64,000 nt of DNA, taken from the NCBI RefSeq assembly GCF_051201665.1, contig NZ_CP179210.1, positions 1,922,001-1,986,000 on the forward strand. The letters are read 5' to 3'. The DNA comes from Psychrobium sp051201665. GTDB taxonomy: Bacteria > Pseudomonadota > Gammaproteobacteria > Enterobacterales > Psychrobiaceae. The translations under genes were made by a program, and so were the position numbers. The notes beneath the pieces were generated by a model, which saw only the letters and a program-made list of their open reading frames with translations, was not told where the DNA came from and did no database searches. This document shows, one piece after another, positions 8,992 through 18,482 of this stretch; the stretch's first letter is position 1, and every line of letters starts with the position of its first letter.

Positions 8992-9843
8992 ATGATATTC
9001 GATTTACACTGTCATAGCACCGTTTCCGACGGAAAACTCACTCCTAAAGAATTGCTGGAGCGCGCTGTTGATAAGGGCGTTGACGTATTAGCCTTAACTG
9101 ATCACGATACGACCGATGGTATTCCCTTAGTTCAAAAAGAAATAGACGATAACGAATTAGCTATTAAGTTAATTTCCGGTGTCGAAATTTCAACATGCTG
9201 GGAAAATAAAGATATTCATATTGTTGGGCTTAATTTCGACCGAAACCATCCTGCAATGAAGGAATATCTCGCTAATCAAAGTATTATTCGAGAAGAACGT
9301 GCCCAAGAAATTGGTCGTCGTGTTGAGAAAACCAAACTCATCGACAATGTTTATCAAGGCGCTAAAGCGATTGCTGGTGAGGGACAGATTGGCCGAGGCC
9401 ACATCGCCCGCTTTATGATTGAGCAAGGCATGGTTAAAGACAATGCCCAAGCATTTAAAAAATACTTAGCGCGCGGAAAGGTTGGCTATGTGCCAAGCCC
9501 ATGGCCAGACATGAAATCGGCTATTGATGTCATCCATCAAGCAGGCGGACAAGCCATTCTTGCTCATCCTATGGGATACAAGTTGTCAGGCAAGTGGTTA
9601 CGCAAGCTTACTATTGCATTTAAGGGAGCTGGTGGCGATGGGCTTGAAGCCGCTGGTTGTCAATTGGCACCGCCACACCGTCAACATTTGGCAGCGTTAG
9701 CCCAAGAGTACGATTTGTTAGGATCAAGTGGCAGTGATTTTCATTTTCCATCAAGTTGGATAGAGTTAGGCCGCAGCCTATATTTTGCAAAGGGCGTGAC
9801 GCCCATTTGGTCTTTGTGGCCAGACTACGAACACGTCAGTTAA
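8992..9843 (+). CDS. rnm: PHP-domain 5'-3' exoribonuclease (RNase AM)
   Basis: A 283-residue PHP-family phosphoesterase corresponding to E. coli YciV/RNase AM. That enzyme trims 5' ends of rRNA and hydrolyses 3',5'-bisphosphonucleotides. The metal-binding motifs are DLHCHSTVSDG near the N-terminus, LTDHDTTDG, ILAHP and SGSDFHFP near the C-terminus. First gene of an operon with yciO, scpA, scpB and rluB, and divergent from trp as in many gammaproteobacteria. Confidence 0.94.
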   Translation: MIFDLHCHSTVSDGKLTPKELLERAVDKGVDVLALTDHDTTDGIPLVQKEIDDNELAIKLISGVEISTCWENKDIHIVGLNFDRNHPAMKEYLANQSIIREERAQEIGRRVEKTKLIDNVYQGAKAIAGEGQIGRGHIARFMIEQGMVKDNAQAFKKYLARGKVGYVPSPWPDMKSAIDVIHQAGGQAILAHPMGYKLSGKWLRKLTIAFKGAGGDGLEAAGCQLAPPHRQHLAALAQEYDLLGSSGSDFHFPSSWIELGRSLYFAKGVTPIWSLWPDYEHVS

Positions 9844-9857
9844 CCGGAAGGAAAATT

Positions 9858-10478
9858 ATGAGTCAGTATTTCTATATTCATCCTGATAACCCTCAACAGC
9901 GCTTGATCAAGCAGGCCGTGGACATTATTGAAAAGGGTGGCGTTGTAATTTATCCAACGGATTCAGGCTACGCAATTGGCTGTCAGCTTGATAATAAAAG
10001 CGCCTTAGAGAAAGTGTGTAAGGTTCGTGAGATTGATAAAGCACATAACTTCACGTTGATGTGCAGTGATCTATCGCAAATCTCTCAGTACGCGAAGTAT
10101 GACAATCAGTGTTTTCGTGCACTTAAGCATGCGACGCCAGGTCCTTATACATTTATCTTCCGCGCCACACGCGATGTGCCAAAAAGAGTTCAAAACCCAA
10201 AACGAAAGACAATAGGATTACGTGTTCCAGATAACCATATTGCCCATGCATTGTTAGAGCAACTGGGTGAACCTATTTTATCGACATCGCTAATTTTACC
10301 CGGTGAAGTAGTCACAGAATCAGATCCTGAAGATATACGTGCCAAACTAGAAAAGTATGTTGATCTTATTATCGACGGCGGTCATTTAGGCGAGCAAGTA
10401 ACCACCGTTATAGATATGTCAGATGGGCCTTTTGTGATTGTACGTGAAGGGGCGGGCGATCCGTCAATGTTTGTCTAG
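9858..10478 (+). CDS. yciO: YciO, Sua5/YrdC-like protein
   Basis: A 206-residue protein of the Sua5/YciO/YrdC fold, starting MSQYFYIHPDNPQQR, the same length and start as E. coli YciO. GGVVIYPTDSGYAIGC is the nucleotide-binding start of the domain. YciO is a paralogue of the threonylcarbamoyl-AMP synthase TsaC and is not thought to replace it. The frame is open from 9756, but the ATG at 9858-9860 is preceded by GGAAGGA and avoids overlap with rnm. Confidence 0.92.
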   Translation: MSQYFYIHPDNPQQRLIKQAVDIIEKGGVVIYPTDSGYAIGCQLDNKSALEKVCKVREIDKAHNFTLMCSDLSQISQYAKYDNQCFRALKHATPGPYTFIFRATRDVPKRVQNPKRKTIGLRVPDNHIAHALLEQLGEPILSTSLILPGEVVTESDPEDIRAKLEKYVDLIIDGGHLGEQVTTVIDMSDGPFVIVREGAGDPSMFV

Positions 10479-10485
10479 AGATTGC

Positions 10486-11307
10486 ATGATGAGCGAAACG
10501 GACACTAACATCGAAAAACCCATTGCACTCGTTGCCGGAAAGCCAGTGGCTAAGCAGCCGACCGATCTCTTTATACCGCCAGATGCATTGCAGGTTTTTC
10601 TGTCTGCATTTGAAGGGCCATTGGATTTACTGTTATATCTGATCCGAAAGCACAAATTCGATATTTTGAACCTACCGATCAGTAAGATTACCGATCAATA
10701 TATGGAATATGTTGATTTAATGAAGGAATTAAACCTTGATCTGGCCGCCGAGTACCTACTGATGGCTGCGATATTGGCGCAGATAAAATCAAAAATGCTG
10801 TTGCCTGTTCAAGCTGAGATTGAAGATGAAGAATCAGATCCTCGTGCTGACTTGGTACAACGTTTGAAAGAATATGAAAGTTATAAACAAGCCGCATTAG
10901 ACATTGACGCATTACCCAGGATTGATCGAGACCACTTTGCTGCGTCTGCGGCAAAGGCAGACAATTTAGCAAGTGATTCGGTGCTTAGTGAAGTAACCAT
11001 AAAAGATTTAAGCCATGCATTTACACAAGTGATGAAAAATATACAAGCTAACGTTCATCACCATATCCAACGAGAGTCTTTGTCAACTCGGGCCCGTATG
11101 AGCGAAATATTATCGCAACTTAATAATCAAAACAGCTTGATGTTTTGGCAGTTGTTTAAAAGTGATGAAGGACGTGCTGGCGCCGTTGTTTCTTTCTTGG
11201 CGATTCTTCAATTATGTAAAGAACATTTGATTGGGATAGCGACGACAGACAAAGTCGAAGATCTCAATGTTTTTTTACTAGAAACCCAAACCGAAGCGGC
11301 GGAGTAG
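10486..11307 (+). CDS. scpA: Segregation and condensation protein A
   Basis: Kleisin subunit of the SMC-ScpAB condensin. The N-terminal helical domain has FEGPLDLLLYLIRKHKFDIL and the central part LAAEYLLMAAILAQIKSKMLLP. The C-terminal winged-helix end contains VSFLAILQLCKE. About 273 residues. The ATG at 10486 (MMSETD) was chosen over the earlier frame opening because that part overlaps yciO. It begins 7 bases after yciO and ends 6 bases before scpB. Confidence 0.95.
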   Translation: MMSETDTNIEKPIALVAGKPVAKQPTDLFIPPDALQVFLSAFEGPLDLLLYLIRKHKFDILNLPISKITDQYMEYVDLMKELNLDLAAEYLLMAAILAQIKSKMLLPVQAEIEDEESDPRADLVQRLKEYESYKQAALDIDALPRIDRDHFAASAAKADNLASDSVLSEVTIKDLSHAFTQVMKNIQANVHHHIQRESLSTRARMSEILSQLNNQNSLMFWQLFKSDEGRAGAVVSFLAILQLCKEHLIGIATTDKVEDLNVFLLETQTEAAE

Positions 11308-11313
11308 TATTAT

Positions 11314-11868
11314 ATGGCTAACAAAGAAGTCAAGCAGTTGATTGAAGCCGCATTATTTGCCTTTAACAAGCCAATGACAGTGAAAATGCTGCGGGATAGT
11401 GTATTATCCCCCCTCAAATTATCAAAGAACGATATCAACCCAATTCTCATTGAGTTGAAAGAAGATTATGAAGGTCGCGGTATTGAGTTAATTGAAACAG
11501 CAAAAGGCTTTAGTTTCGTGACTCGAGCGGCGTTAAGCGATCAGTTGTCGGTGTTATGGCAAGAGAAATCGCCACGTTATTCTCGAGCGTTATTAGAGAC
11601 TTTGGCCTTAATTGCTTATAAACAACCGATTACGCGCGGGGAAATCGAACATCTGCGCGGTGTAGCAGTAAGTAGTAACATTATGAAAACCTTGATGGAA
11701 AGGGACTGGGTAAAGATTGTTGGTCAAAAAGACGTTCCTGGCAAACCCTCTATCTATGGCACCACTAAGGATTTCTTACATTATTTTGGACTAACCTCCT
11801 TGGCACAATTGCCAGAATTAACAGAAAGTCAGCTTGAGACAGCACTAAGTGAACTTGAGCAGCAATAG
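11314..11868 (+). CDS. scpB: Segregation and condensation protein B
   Basis: A 184-residue protein with two winged helices that binds ScpA. Conserved stretches are KQLIEAALFAFNKPMT at the start, LALIAYKQPITRGEIEHLRG in the middle and GKPSIYGTTKDFLHYFGL at the end. Downstream of scpA by 6 bases, upstream of rluB by 8. Confidence 0.96.
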   Translation: MANKEVKQLIEAALFAFNKPMTVKMLRDSVLSPLKLSKNDINPILIELKEDYEGRGIELIETAKGFSFVTRAALSDQLSVLWQEKSPRYSRALLETLALIAYKQPITRGEIEHLRGVAVSSNIMKTLMERDWVKIVGQKDVPGKPSIYGTTKDFLHYFGLTSLAQLPELTESQLETALSELEQQ

Positions 11869-11876
11869 GTATTCCC

Positions 11877-12788
11877 ATGAGTGAAAAATTACAAAAAGTA
11901 TTAGCCCGTGCCGGTCAAGGTTCGCGTCGTGAATTAGAAAAAGCAATCGGTGAAGGCCGAGTTAGTGTTAATGGCAACGTTGCTAAACTAGGCGCACGCG
12001 TCGAAGTTGCTGACACCATTAGACTTGATGGCATTTTGGTAAACACTGAGGAATCTGAGCAACAGATCTGTCGTGTAATTGCCTACCATAAACAAGAAGG
12101 TGAGTTATCTACACGTAAGGATCCGGAAGGGCGCGATACGGTATTTGATCGTCTACCAAAACTTCGCAATAGCCGTTGGATAGCTATCGGTCGTTTGGAT
12201 ACAAATACGTCAGGTCTGATGTTATTTACGACGGACGGTGAACTAGCGAACCGTTTAACACGCTCTAAGCGCGAGATTGAACGTGAATACGCCGTACGTA
12301 CTTTTGGTGAAGTGCTAGACAAAAATATTCAGCATTTACGAGCAGGTATTGAATTAAAAGACGAAGGTAAAATTAACTTCGAAAAAGTTAAATTACAGCA
12401 AGGTGAAGGCCTTAACCGCTGGTTCCATTGTATCTTAAACAAAGGACGTGACAGAACGGTTCGTCAGATGTGGGAACATGAAGAAATCCAGATCAGCCGA
12501 CTAATTCGTTTACGTTACGGTAATATTGCATTAGAAAAATCGTTACCTCGTGGCGGTTGGCAGGATCTCGAACTCCCTCAGGTTAATTACTTAAGAGAGT
12601 TAGCTGGGTTAGAAGCTGAAACGGAATCGTTTTTAGCGCTGCGAGAAGAGCACCGTAATAAAACGGCGCGTATTCGCCGTGCAGTGCGTAAACATCAGGC
12701 ATTTAAAAAAGCGGATGAACAACGCGCTGGAAAGCCCGCAAAGAATCGAAACCATCGTCAAGGTCAGAAAAAGCGTACACGAATATAA
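11877..12788 (+). CDS. rluB: 23S rRNA pseudouridine synthase B (U2605)
   Basis: RsuA-family synthase of 303 residues. Residues about 1-60 form an S4 RNA-binding domain (KLQKVLARAGQGSRRE). The catalytic Asp is in IGRLDTNTSGLMLFT, and REYAVRTFGE follows. The basic C-terminal tail (NRNHRQGQKKRTRI) is usual for RluB and serves RNA binding. A terminator follows directly. Confidence 0.95.
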   Translation: MSEKLQKVLARAGQGSRRELEKAIGEGRVSVNGNVAKLGARVEVADTIRLDGILVNTEESEQQICRVIAYHKQEGELSTRKDPEGRDTVFDRLPKLRNSRWIAIGRLDTNTSGLMLFTTDGELANRLTRSKREIEREYAVRTFGEVLDKNIQHLRAGIELKDEGKINFEKVKLQQGEGLNRWFHCILNKGRDRTVRQMWEHEEIQISRLIRLRYGNIALEKSLPRGGWQDLELPQVNYLRELAGLEAETESFLALREEHRNKTARIRRAVRKHQAFKKADEQRAGKPAKNRNHRQGQKKRTRI

Positions 12789-12803
12789 CGTTAAGATATA
12801 AAG

Positions 12804-12828
12804 AAACGCCGCTATTTAGCGGCGTTTT
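12804..12828 (+). terminator. Terminator after rluB
   Basis: AAACGCCGCT / AGCGGCGTTT around a short loop, followed by T's; 16 bases after the rluB stop. The facing TonB receptor gene ends just beyond, so it may work in both directions. Confidence 0.8.
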
Positions 12829-12852
12829 TGATTATGAGAGCAACACATTGAA

Positions 12853-15807
12853 TTAGAATGAGTATTCTAATCCTGCGTAGTAGTAAGCACCATTGAAACC
12901 AAACGGCGCAGAGCGACGAGAGTAGGTGAACACACCTGGGCTACTCACTATTTGACTGCCACTGCCGTCAACGATAGTTCCAGTACGAGAATTACCAATT
13001 TCATTTTCATCTGGATAAACATCGAAGATATTATTACCGCCGATGTTTACTGACATATTTTCATTAATTTGGTATTTAACCCGTATATCCGTTAACACCT
13101 CAGCACCAAAGGTTTGGCGTCCACCATCTGTGACTGTATATTCGCCATAGCGATTAAACGCAAGATTTACTGACAAATCATCGTACGTATAAAGAGCACT
13201 GACACTAATACGATCTTTTGGCTGCCATTCTTCGATAATTGAAATATCCTGCTCAGAGAATATGTCGCTTGGATCGATGTCACCTAACGCACTGTTTGCT
13301 GGCGTAAATACTTTAGCAACTTCAGTATCTGTAAAGTTAGCTGCGAACGTTAGATTTAAATCGCCACCAGCCATTTCTGTATTCCATGTGGTGATGATGT
13401 CGAAACCTTTGGTCTCAGTATCAGCGCCGTTTAGGAAAAACTGACCAGCGCCAGCGCCAGCAGCCGTTAGTGCGTTATCTAGCGTATTTGACAAGCCGTA
13501 ACCCAGTTTATTACTGATAACAATGCGATCATCGATATCTATCGTGTAATAATCGATAGTGACATTAATATCATCAGTTACACCCCAAACCGCACCAATA
13601 CTAAAGTTGGTTGACTCTTCTTCTTTGAGCTCTGGAATACCGATTGATTGTGCTAACACACTATCATTTCTGAATGTGCCGATTTGTACAGCAATTTGAT
13701 CGCCTGCTGGATCGGCGGGGTTATCGATAAACTGTGTACTAATGTTATTGAAGTACAATTGCTGCATAGACGGTGCTCTAAAGCCGGTACTTACCGCGCT
13801 TCGTAACGCGAAGTCGTCAGTAATAGACCAGTTAGCGGCTAATTTAAAATTGGTACTGTCACCAAATCCTTCATAATCATCATAACGGATAGCACCATTA
13901 ATGATGATATTATCGTTAAGCTCGGTTTCCATATCAACATAGAACGAAATAACGTCGCGTGTTTCGTCTACCTCTGATAGTGGACCTATGCCGCCGAACC
14001 CTTGAGTACCGGCACTGCGATCTGTTGCATATAAGCTTTGACCAGCTTCGGTATCATAGTCACGGTATGAATATTCATCACCAGCATTCACTGTATACCA
14101 GTCGCTTCGCATTTCCGCGCCCATAGCCAGTTCTAGCGCATCATAACTTACTGTGTAATCTAAGTTAATAGTCTGTAGAGCAAGTTCAAGCCCGTAAGCT
14201 GTTGCTTCACGAGGCACTGTTGCACGGATTTCATCAGCAGATAATGTTGATGTATAACGCAATGAGTTTGCAAAAGATGAATTAATCGTATCGCTGGTGA
14301 CATAATCAATTTTGTTCTGACCGTAGGTATACGACAGATCTAAACTCGAGTCATTGTCAAACTCAGTGGTGTAACCGAAGTTGTAAGAGATGTCATTTAT
14401 ATCAGAATTGATTTTTGGTAAGAAGCCAGCAGATATAGTCGCGTCGCCGTCTTGAAGCGGTGCGTTACCGCCGTTGTTAGCATTGTGACGGAAGAAAGCG
14501 GCCGACTCGTTATCACGTTTTGAATAAGTAATAAATCCGTAAAGCTCGCCAGGACCCAGTTCATAAGCTGTGTTAATGGTTAGGGCAAATTGTTGTGAAT
14601 CTGCGTCACCAATTCTAAATGTTTCACGGGTCGCCGTTGCCTCACGCGGATCGCCAGCGACTTTCGCGCCGTTTGCACCATCGGTACAGCCTGAGAACTG
14701 ACAAGAACCATGAAGTCCAGCGCGATTGGTTGTACCGCGATCGCGAACATTAAGGGTTGTGTTTAGATAACCGCTATCGCCTAGTGCAAAACCTTTTGAA
14801 ACGTCAAGATTCGTACTTTCACCGTCACCCTCACTATGCTGACCATAAGTAAGCCCAACTTTACCACCCTCATCTTCATCATTTAAGACGATATTGATTA
14901 CACCAGCAATGGCATCAGAGCCATATTGCGCTGCTGCGCCGTCACGCAATACTTCGATCCGTTTAATTGCAGAGGCTGGAATCGCATTCATATCGGTGCC
15001 TGCGGTACCACGACCTACTGATGTATTTATGTGAATCAGGCTCGCTTGGTGACGACGTTTACCATTTATCAGAACAAGCGTTTGGTCAGGCCCTAAGCCG
15101 CGTAACGTAGCAGGACGCAGAGCGTCAGTACCATCACTAATGGCAGATGTTGAGAAGTTAAATGAAGGTGCAATGGCTTGTAACATTTTGCCGACTTCGA
15201 TTTGTCCGGTGTTTTGTAATGCTTCTTTTGACAAAATATCAACGGGTACAGGTAAATCATCTGCCGAACGTCCAGCAACACGACTACCTACGACGGTAAT
15301 CGCTTCTGGTTTTTTCTCGGCTTGGGGTGTTTCTTCGGCTGCAATTGCCGACTGACCCGTGGCAAGTAGGGCAGGGATAAGTGCCGCAAGAGTTGTTTTT
15401 TTCATTGTTGCTATCTTCCTATCATCATTATTTATTTTAATGCTGATTTGATTTGAAGGATTAACAACAGCCATTAGACCTGAACCTTTAAGCAAAGCTT
15501 TCAATCCAGAATTCACACTGTAATAGCCCTTAAGGCCGCCTACATTATATTTGCTCACGACATCAAAGGAAAAGACGAACGTTCTATTCGTTGTTTTTCC
15601 AAAGGCTATAAGTGCTTTATCGGCACGTTGTTCACTAATATCAAATCGAATCAGTTCATCGGTTGCCATCGCTTTAACGCCAATTAGAATGCACAAAAGC
15701 AACAAGCTAATGGTCATAAATCGAAAGTTCGATGAGTGGCGCCAAACGTTATGAGTTATTGGTCGCCTACTAAGTAAACAGATCAGGATAGGAAATCCTC
15801 TATGCAC
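12853..15807 (-). CDS. TonB-dependent outer-membrane receptor with N-terminal STN domain
   Basis: Long frame of 984 codons. Residues 31-48 look like a signal peptide (MTISLLLLC...VKAMA), and about 50-125 form an STN signalling domain (RFDISEQRADKALIAFG). At residue 135 a second signal-peptide-like segment appears (MKKTTLAALIPALLA...AIAAEE). It is followed by the plug (ITVVGSRVAG, LRDGAAAQYGSDAIAGVINIVL) and a 22-strand barrel ending YYYAGLEYSF. The ATG of residue 135, at 15403-15405, has AGGAAG 10 bases upstream, so translation may also start there. The far start is GTG at 15805-15807 without a clear ribosome-binding site; ATG at 15717 is an alternative. Next to FecR- and FecI-like genes, so probably a transducing receptor for an iron complex or similar ligand; the ligand is unknown. 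Confidence 0.9.
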   Translation of the reverse strand: MHRGFPILICLLSRRPITHNVWRHSSNFRFMTISLLLLCILIGVKAMATDELIRFDISEQRADKALIAFGKTTNRTFVFSFDVVSKYNVGGLKGYYSVNSGLKALLKGSGLMAVVNPSNQISIKINNDDRKIATMKKTTLAALIPALLATGQSAIAAEETPQAEKKPEAITVVGSRVAGRSADDLPVPVDILSKEALQNTGQIEVGKMLQAIAPSFNFSTSAISDGTDALRPATLRGLGPDQTLVLINGKRRHQASLIHINTSVGRGTAGTDMNAIPASAIKRIEVLRDGAAAQYGSDAIAGVINIVLNDEDEGGKVGLTYGQHSEGDGESTNLDVSKGFALGDSGYLNTTLNVRDRGTTNRAGLHGSCQFSGCTDGANGAKVAGDPREATATRETFRIGDADSQQFALTINTAYELGPGELYGFITYSKRDNESAAFFRHNANNGGNAPLQDGDATISAGFLPKINSDINDISYNFGYTTEFDNDSSLDLSYTYGQNKIDYVTSDTINSSFANSLRYTSTLSADEIRATVPREATAYGLELALQTINLDYTVSYDALELAMGAEMRSDWYTVNAGDEYSYRDYDTEAGQSLYATDRSAGTQGFGGIGPLSEVDETRDVISFYVDMETELNDNIIINGAIRYDDYEGFGDSTNFKLAANWSITDDFALRSAVSTGFRAPSMQQLYFNNISTQFIDNPADPAGDQIAVQIGTFRNDSVLAQSIGIPELKEEESTNFSIGAVWGVTDDINVTIDYYTIDIDDRIVISNKLGYGLSNTLDNALTAAGAGAGQFFLNGADTETKGFDIITTWNTEMAGGDLNLTFAANFTDTEVAKVFTPANSALGDIDPSDIFSEQDISIIEEWQPKDRISVSALYTYDDLSVNLAFNRYGEYTVTDGGRQTFGAEVLTDIRVKYQINENMSVNIGGNNIFDVYPDENEIGNSRTGTIVDGSGSQIVSSPGVFTYSRRSAPFGFNGAYYYAGLEYSF

Positions 15808-15906
15808 AATTAAATTAATTTTAATATTGGCGTATTAATGACAATAATACCAGTAACTAATTAAGATAAGTGTGTGGGAAACAGTAATAATAATATGCTT
15901 AGCGAA

Positions 15907-16962
15907 TTAAGGCTGAGTAGCAGATAACAAAACAGTATTAGGGCTTGCGTAGGTAGCTTGAATATTAAAATTACTGTGCAATGAGTCCATTAAACCGTCG
16001 ATATCGCCCGCTTTAAAAAAGCCTGCGATTTTAATGTCAGCGATGCTAGAGTCAACAATTTCAAATTCAGTAGCCGTATAACGGCTAACTTCATCAAGTG
16101 CTTTTGTAAGCGACTCACCTTCGAAAATTATCATACCTTGTTGCCATGCCAGATCTTTTTCGATCGCTTGAGTAGGAAGTTGAACAATAGGTGCCCGAAC
16201 GTTTGGCGCTATTTGAGCTTTTTGACCCGACGCCACAATTGTTGCATTACCTGTCGTGCCAACATTGGTAGAAATTGCTTTGGCCAAATCTTCAAGTGTC
16301 TCGTCGCCTTGAGCAACCAGTACACGGCCCTCGGTAACAACGAGTTCCATTGCTTGCTCTGAGTTTTTTTGTACGTTAAATACGGTACCAAGGGCGGTAA
16401 ACGTATTATCGCCAACATGAACGGTAAATGGGCGAGAAGGATCTTTTGCTACATCAAAATTTGCTTCACCACTTTCTAAAATTAGTTTTCGATGCTCCGG
16501 GGTAAAGTCAATGATGAGCTTGCTTGCAGTATTGAGTACGACAGTGCTGCCATCTGATAACGTTAAGGTATCGTATTGACCCACATTTGTGGTGAAGGAT
16601 TGGGCTTGATATCCCGCCATGCCCATAGTCGCTGGTAACCAAGACTGTTGCGTCAACATTAGCGCACTTGTTACTAACATCGCACTAATTGACGCTGCAA
16701 TCGCAAAACGCTTTTTGTGTCTCGGCTCTTGGACAGACATAGAGTCGAGTGGGAATAGGGCACTTAACTCATTTAACACGCTTAAATTATCCCAGAAAGC
16801 TGCCATTTGCAGTAATTGACGGTGATTTTCTTCGTGACGATGAATCCAGCGGGTAAGCTCTTGCATTTCTTCATCACTTAAACCGCGCTCGAGTTTGCTT
16901 ATCCAAAGGCTTGCTTGTGCCTGGATATCTTCTTTTCTTACAAACTGACTCACATTATTCAT
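15907..16962 (-). CDS. FecR-like anti-sigma / signal transducer
   Basis: A 351-residue protein with a cytoplasmic N-terminal part (DUF4880-like: QASLWISKLERGLSDEEMQELTRWIHRHEENHRQ, quoted only as a region at about 15-50) and a membrane segment near residues 88-106 (FAIAASISAMLVTSALML). A periplasmic FecR domain follows (GQYDTLTLSDGSTVVLNTAS, FTVHVGD, ALGTVFNV). FecR proteins receive the signal from the STN domain of the receptor and control the partner sigma factor. The start overlaps the sigma gene by four bases (ATGA). The receptor starts about 100 bases downstream. Confidence 0.93.
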   Translation of the reverse strand: MNNVSQFVRKEDIQAQASLWISKLERGLSDEEMQELTRWIHRHEENHRQLLQMAAFWDNLSVLNELSALFPLDSMSVQEPRHKKRFAIAASISAMLVTSALMLTQQSWLPATMGMAGYQAQSFTTNVGQYDTLTLSDGSTVVLNTASKLIIDFTPEHRKLILESGEANFDVAKDPSRPFTVHVGDNTFTALGTVFNVQKNSEQAMELVVTEGRVLVAQGDETLEDLAKAISTNVGTTGNATIVASGQKAQIAPNVRAPIVQLPTQAIEKDLAWQQGMIIFEGESLTKALDEVSRYTATEFEIVDSSIADIKIAGFFKAGDIDGLMDSLHSNFNIQATYASPNTVLLSATQP

Positions 16963-17510
16963 CGACTTTTAAACTCTTTGACTGTCTTGCTGATTTCTTG
17001 ATTTGGCTGCTCAATGGATTGCATATATTGTACACTTAATAATAAGCCTTTAGCGACGTGTTTTTCGACGGTGCTTGGGCTTATTTTAAGATACTGGGCA
17101 ATCTCTTTTTGTGTTAATCCATAAACTTTCTTTAAAATAAAACATTTGCGTACAGGACCAGATAACTGATTTGCCGCTTTGACAAACAATAGAAAGCGTT
17201 CTTTGCTTTCGAAATTATCTTCAAAATTGTCTGTTAATAAGGAGACCGGCGAGTCGACTAAATCCTCTATGGATTGATTAAGTTTTTCAGCAGATTTAGC
17301 TTTATGGTTTAACGCGAGGTTTTTTGCGGTTGTTAACATGTAACTACGCGCATATTTAATTTCTTGCTTTAGTTCAGCTTCGTAGCCGCGCACAAAGGTA
17401 TCTTGAACAATGTCATCAACATCTTCAGGTCTCACAATATTGCTTATGACACGACGAATTTGTCCCGTGTATTTTACAAAATTGCTGATAATGTTAGAGT
17501 TTTTGTTCAC
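16959..17510 (-). CDS. ECF sigma factor, FecI type
   Basis: About 183 residues with sigma region 2 (RPEDVDDIVQDTFVRGYE) and region 4 helix-turn-helix (YGLTQKEIAQYLKISPSTVEKHVAKG). The open frame begins at 17561. The GTG at 17508-17510, preceded by AAAGGGAC at good spacing, gives an N-terminus MNKNSNIISN and is preferred; the upstream ATG has no ribosome-binding site. It forms a unit with the FecR-like protein (ATGA overlap) and the STN receptor. It begins right after the dead chemoreceptor gene, so its own promoter probably lies inside that gene's 3' end. Confidence 0.9.
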   Translation of the reverse strand: MNKNSNIISNFVKYTGQIRRVISNIVRPEDVDDIVQDTFVRGYEAELKQEIKYARSYMLTTAKNLALNHKAKSAEKLNQSIEDLVDSPVSLLTDNFEDNFESKERFLLFVKAANQLSGPVRKCFILKKVYGLTQKEIAQYLKISPSTVEKHVAKGLLLSVQYMQSIEQPNQEISKTVKEFKSR

Positions 17511-18472
17511 TAATTCGAGTCCCTTTGAAAAGTTTAATACTAGGTGCAAAGGGAGCAACATGCAACTGTTGAAATTAATTTGATGGCTACTCGTTAGAAA
17601 TTAGCTGTAAATCCAATTCTAAAACCACCCCAATGTTTGCCATTGACATAGATAGGTGCAGATACATCATGCATGATTTCGCCAGTGTCTCTTTTATACG
17701 TTTGAAGTAAGAACTGTTTTGTATGACCGCCGCAACGAATACCTGTTGGATCATCGAATAAACGCTTAGTACGATTGTTTGCAGCATCAATATCGAAGTT
17801 ACCGGTTAATGGCTTAGAAAATTTAGTATTGTGTGTTGGGAAGTAGCCATTGTTATCAACGGCACCGGCATAGATCATCTCTTTAAATTTATCAAGCAAC
17901 GGCTCTTGAATCATTGGTAATTTAGCATCTGTAAAATCGTCAAATGTCGTTTTATATTTTTTAGGGTTGGTGTTGTCCATTGGATGATAGTTTCTGTCGA
18001 ACAGGGCACTTGTCGTGATCTCACTAGTGGTAATTGCTTGTTCAAACATTTTACCAATTGTATGAGCAGCGCTCTGTGCCTGTTGGCACATGATCTCAAT
18101 CGTTGAACCAGTGTCGAAGGCTGATAATTGAATAAAGATTGATTCAGTCGATTTTGAGAGCTTGGCGGCATCTACTGATACCTCATTAGTTTCTTTGCCC
18201 TTATGACTTAAAATCTCGCTAATATTTAAGATTGAGGTTGAGAGTTCTTGGGTTGTACTGTCTTGCTCTTTGAGTGCTGAACTTATATGACTGATTGAAT
18301 GAGAAGAATCTTCCATTAACTGGGCAATTCGTTCCATTGACGCCGAGAGCTCATGGCTGACACTCACGACGTCTGATGTTTGGGTCGATACATTGTCCAT
18401 CACTTGTGTTGTCGACTGGGTTTGTTGGGTCATGTCTTTAAGCATCTGGCCAATTTTTTCTGTCGCATCTGC

Positions 18473-18482
18473 GGTTTTTGAC
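18473..18482. repeat. Target-site duplication of the ISAs1 element, left copy
   Basis: GGTTTTTGAC, repeated at 20968-20977. Ten bases, in the 8-10 base range of the ISAs1 family. Removing the element and one copy restores chemoreceptor reading through ASKT-ADATEKIG. Confidence 0.9.
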
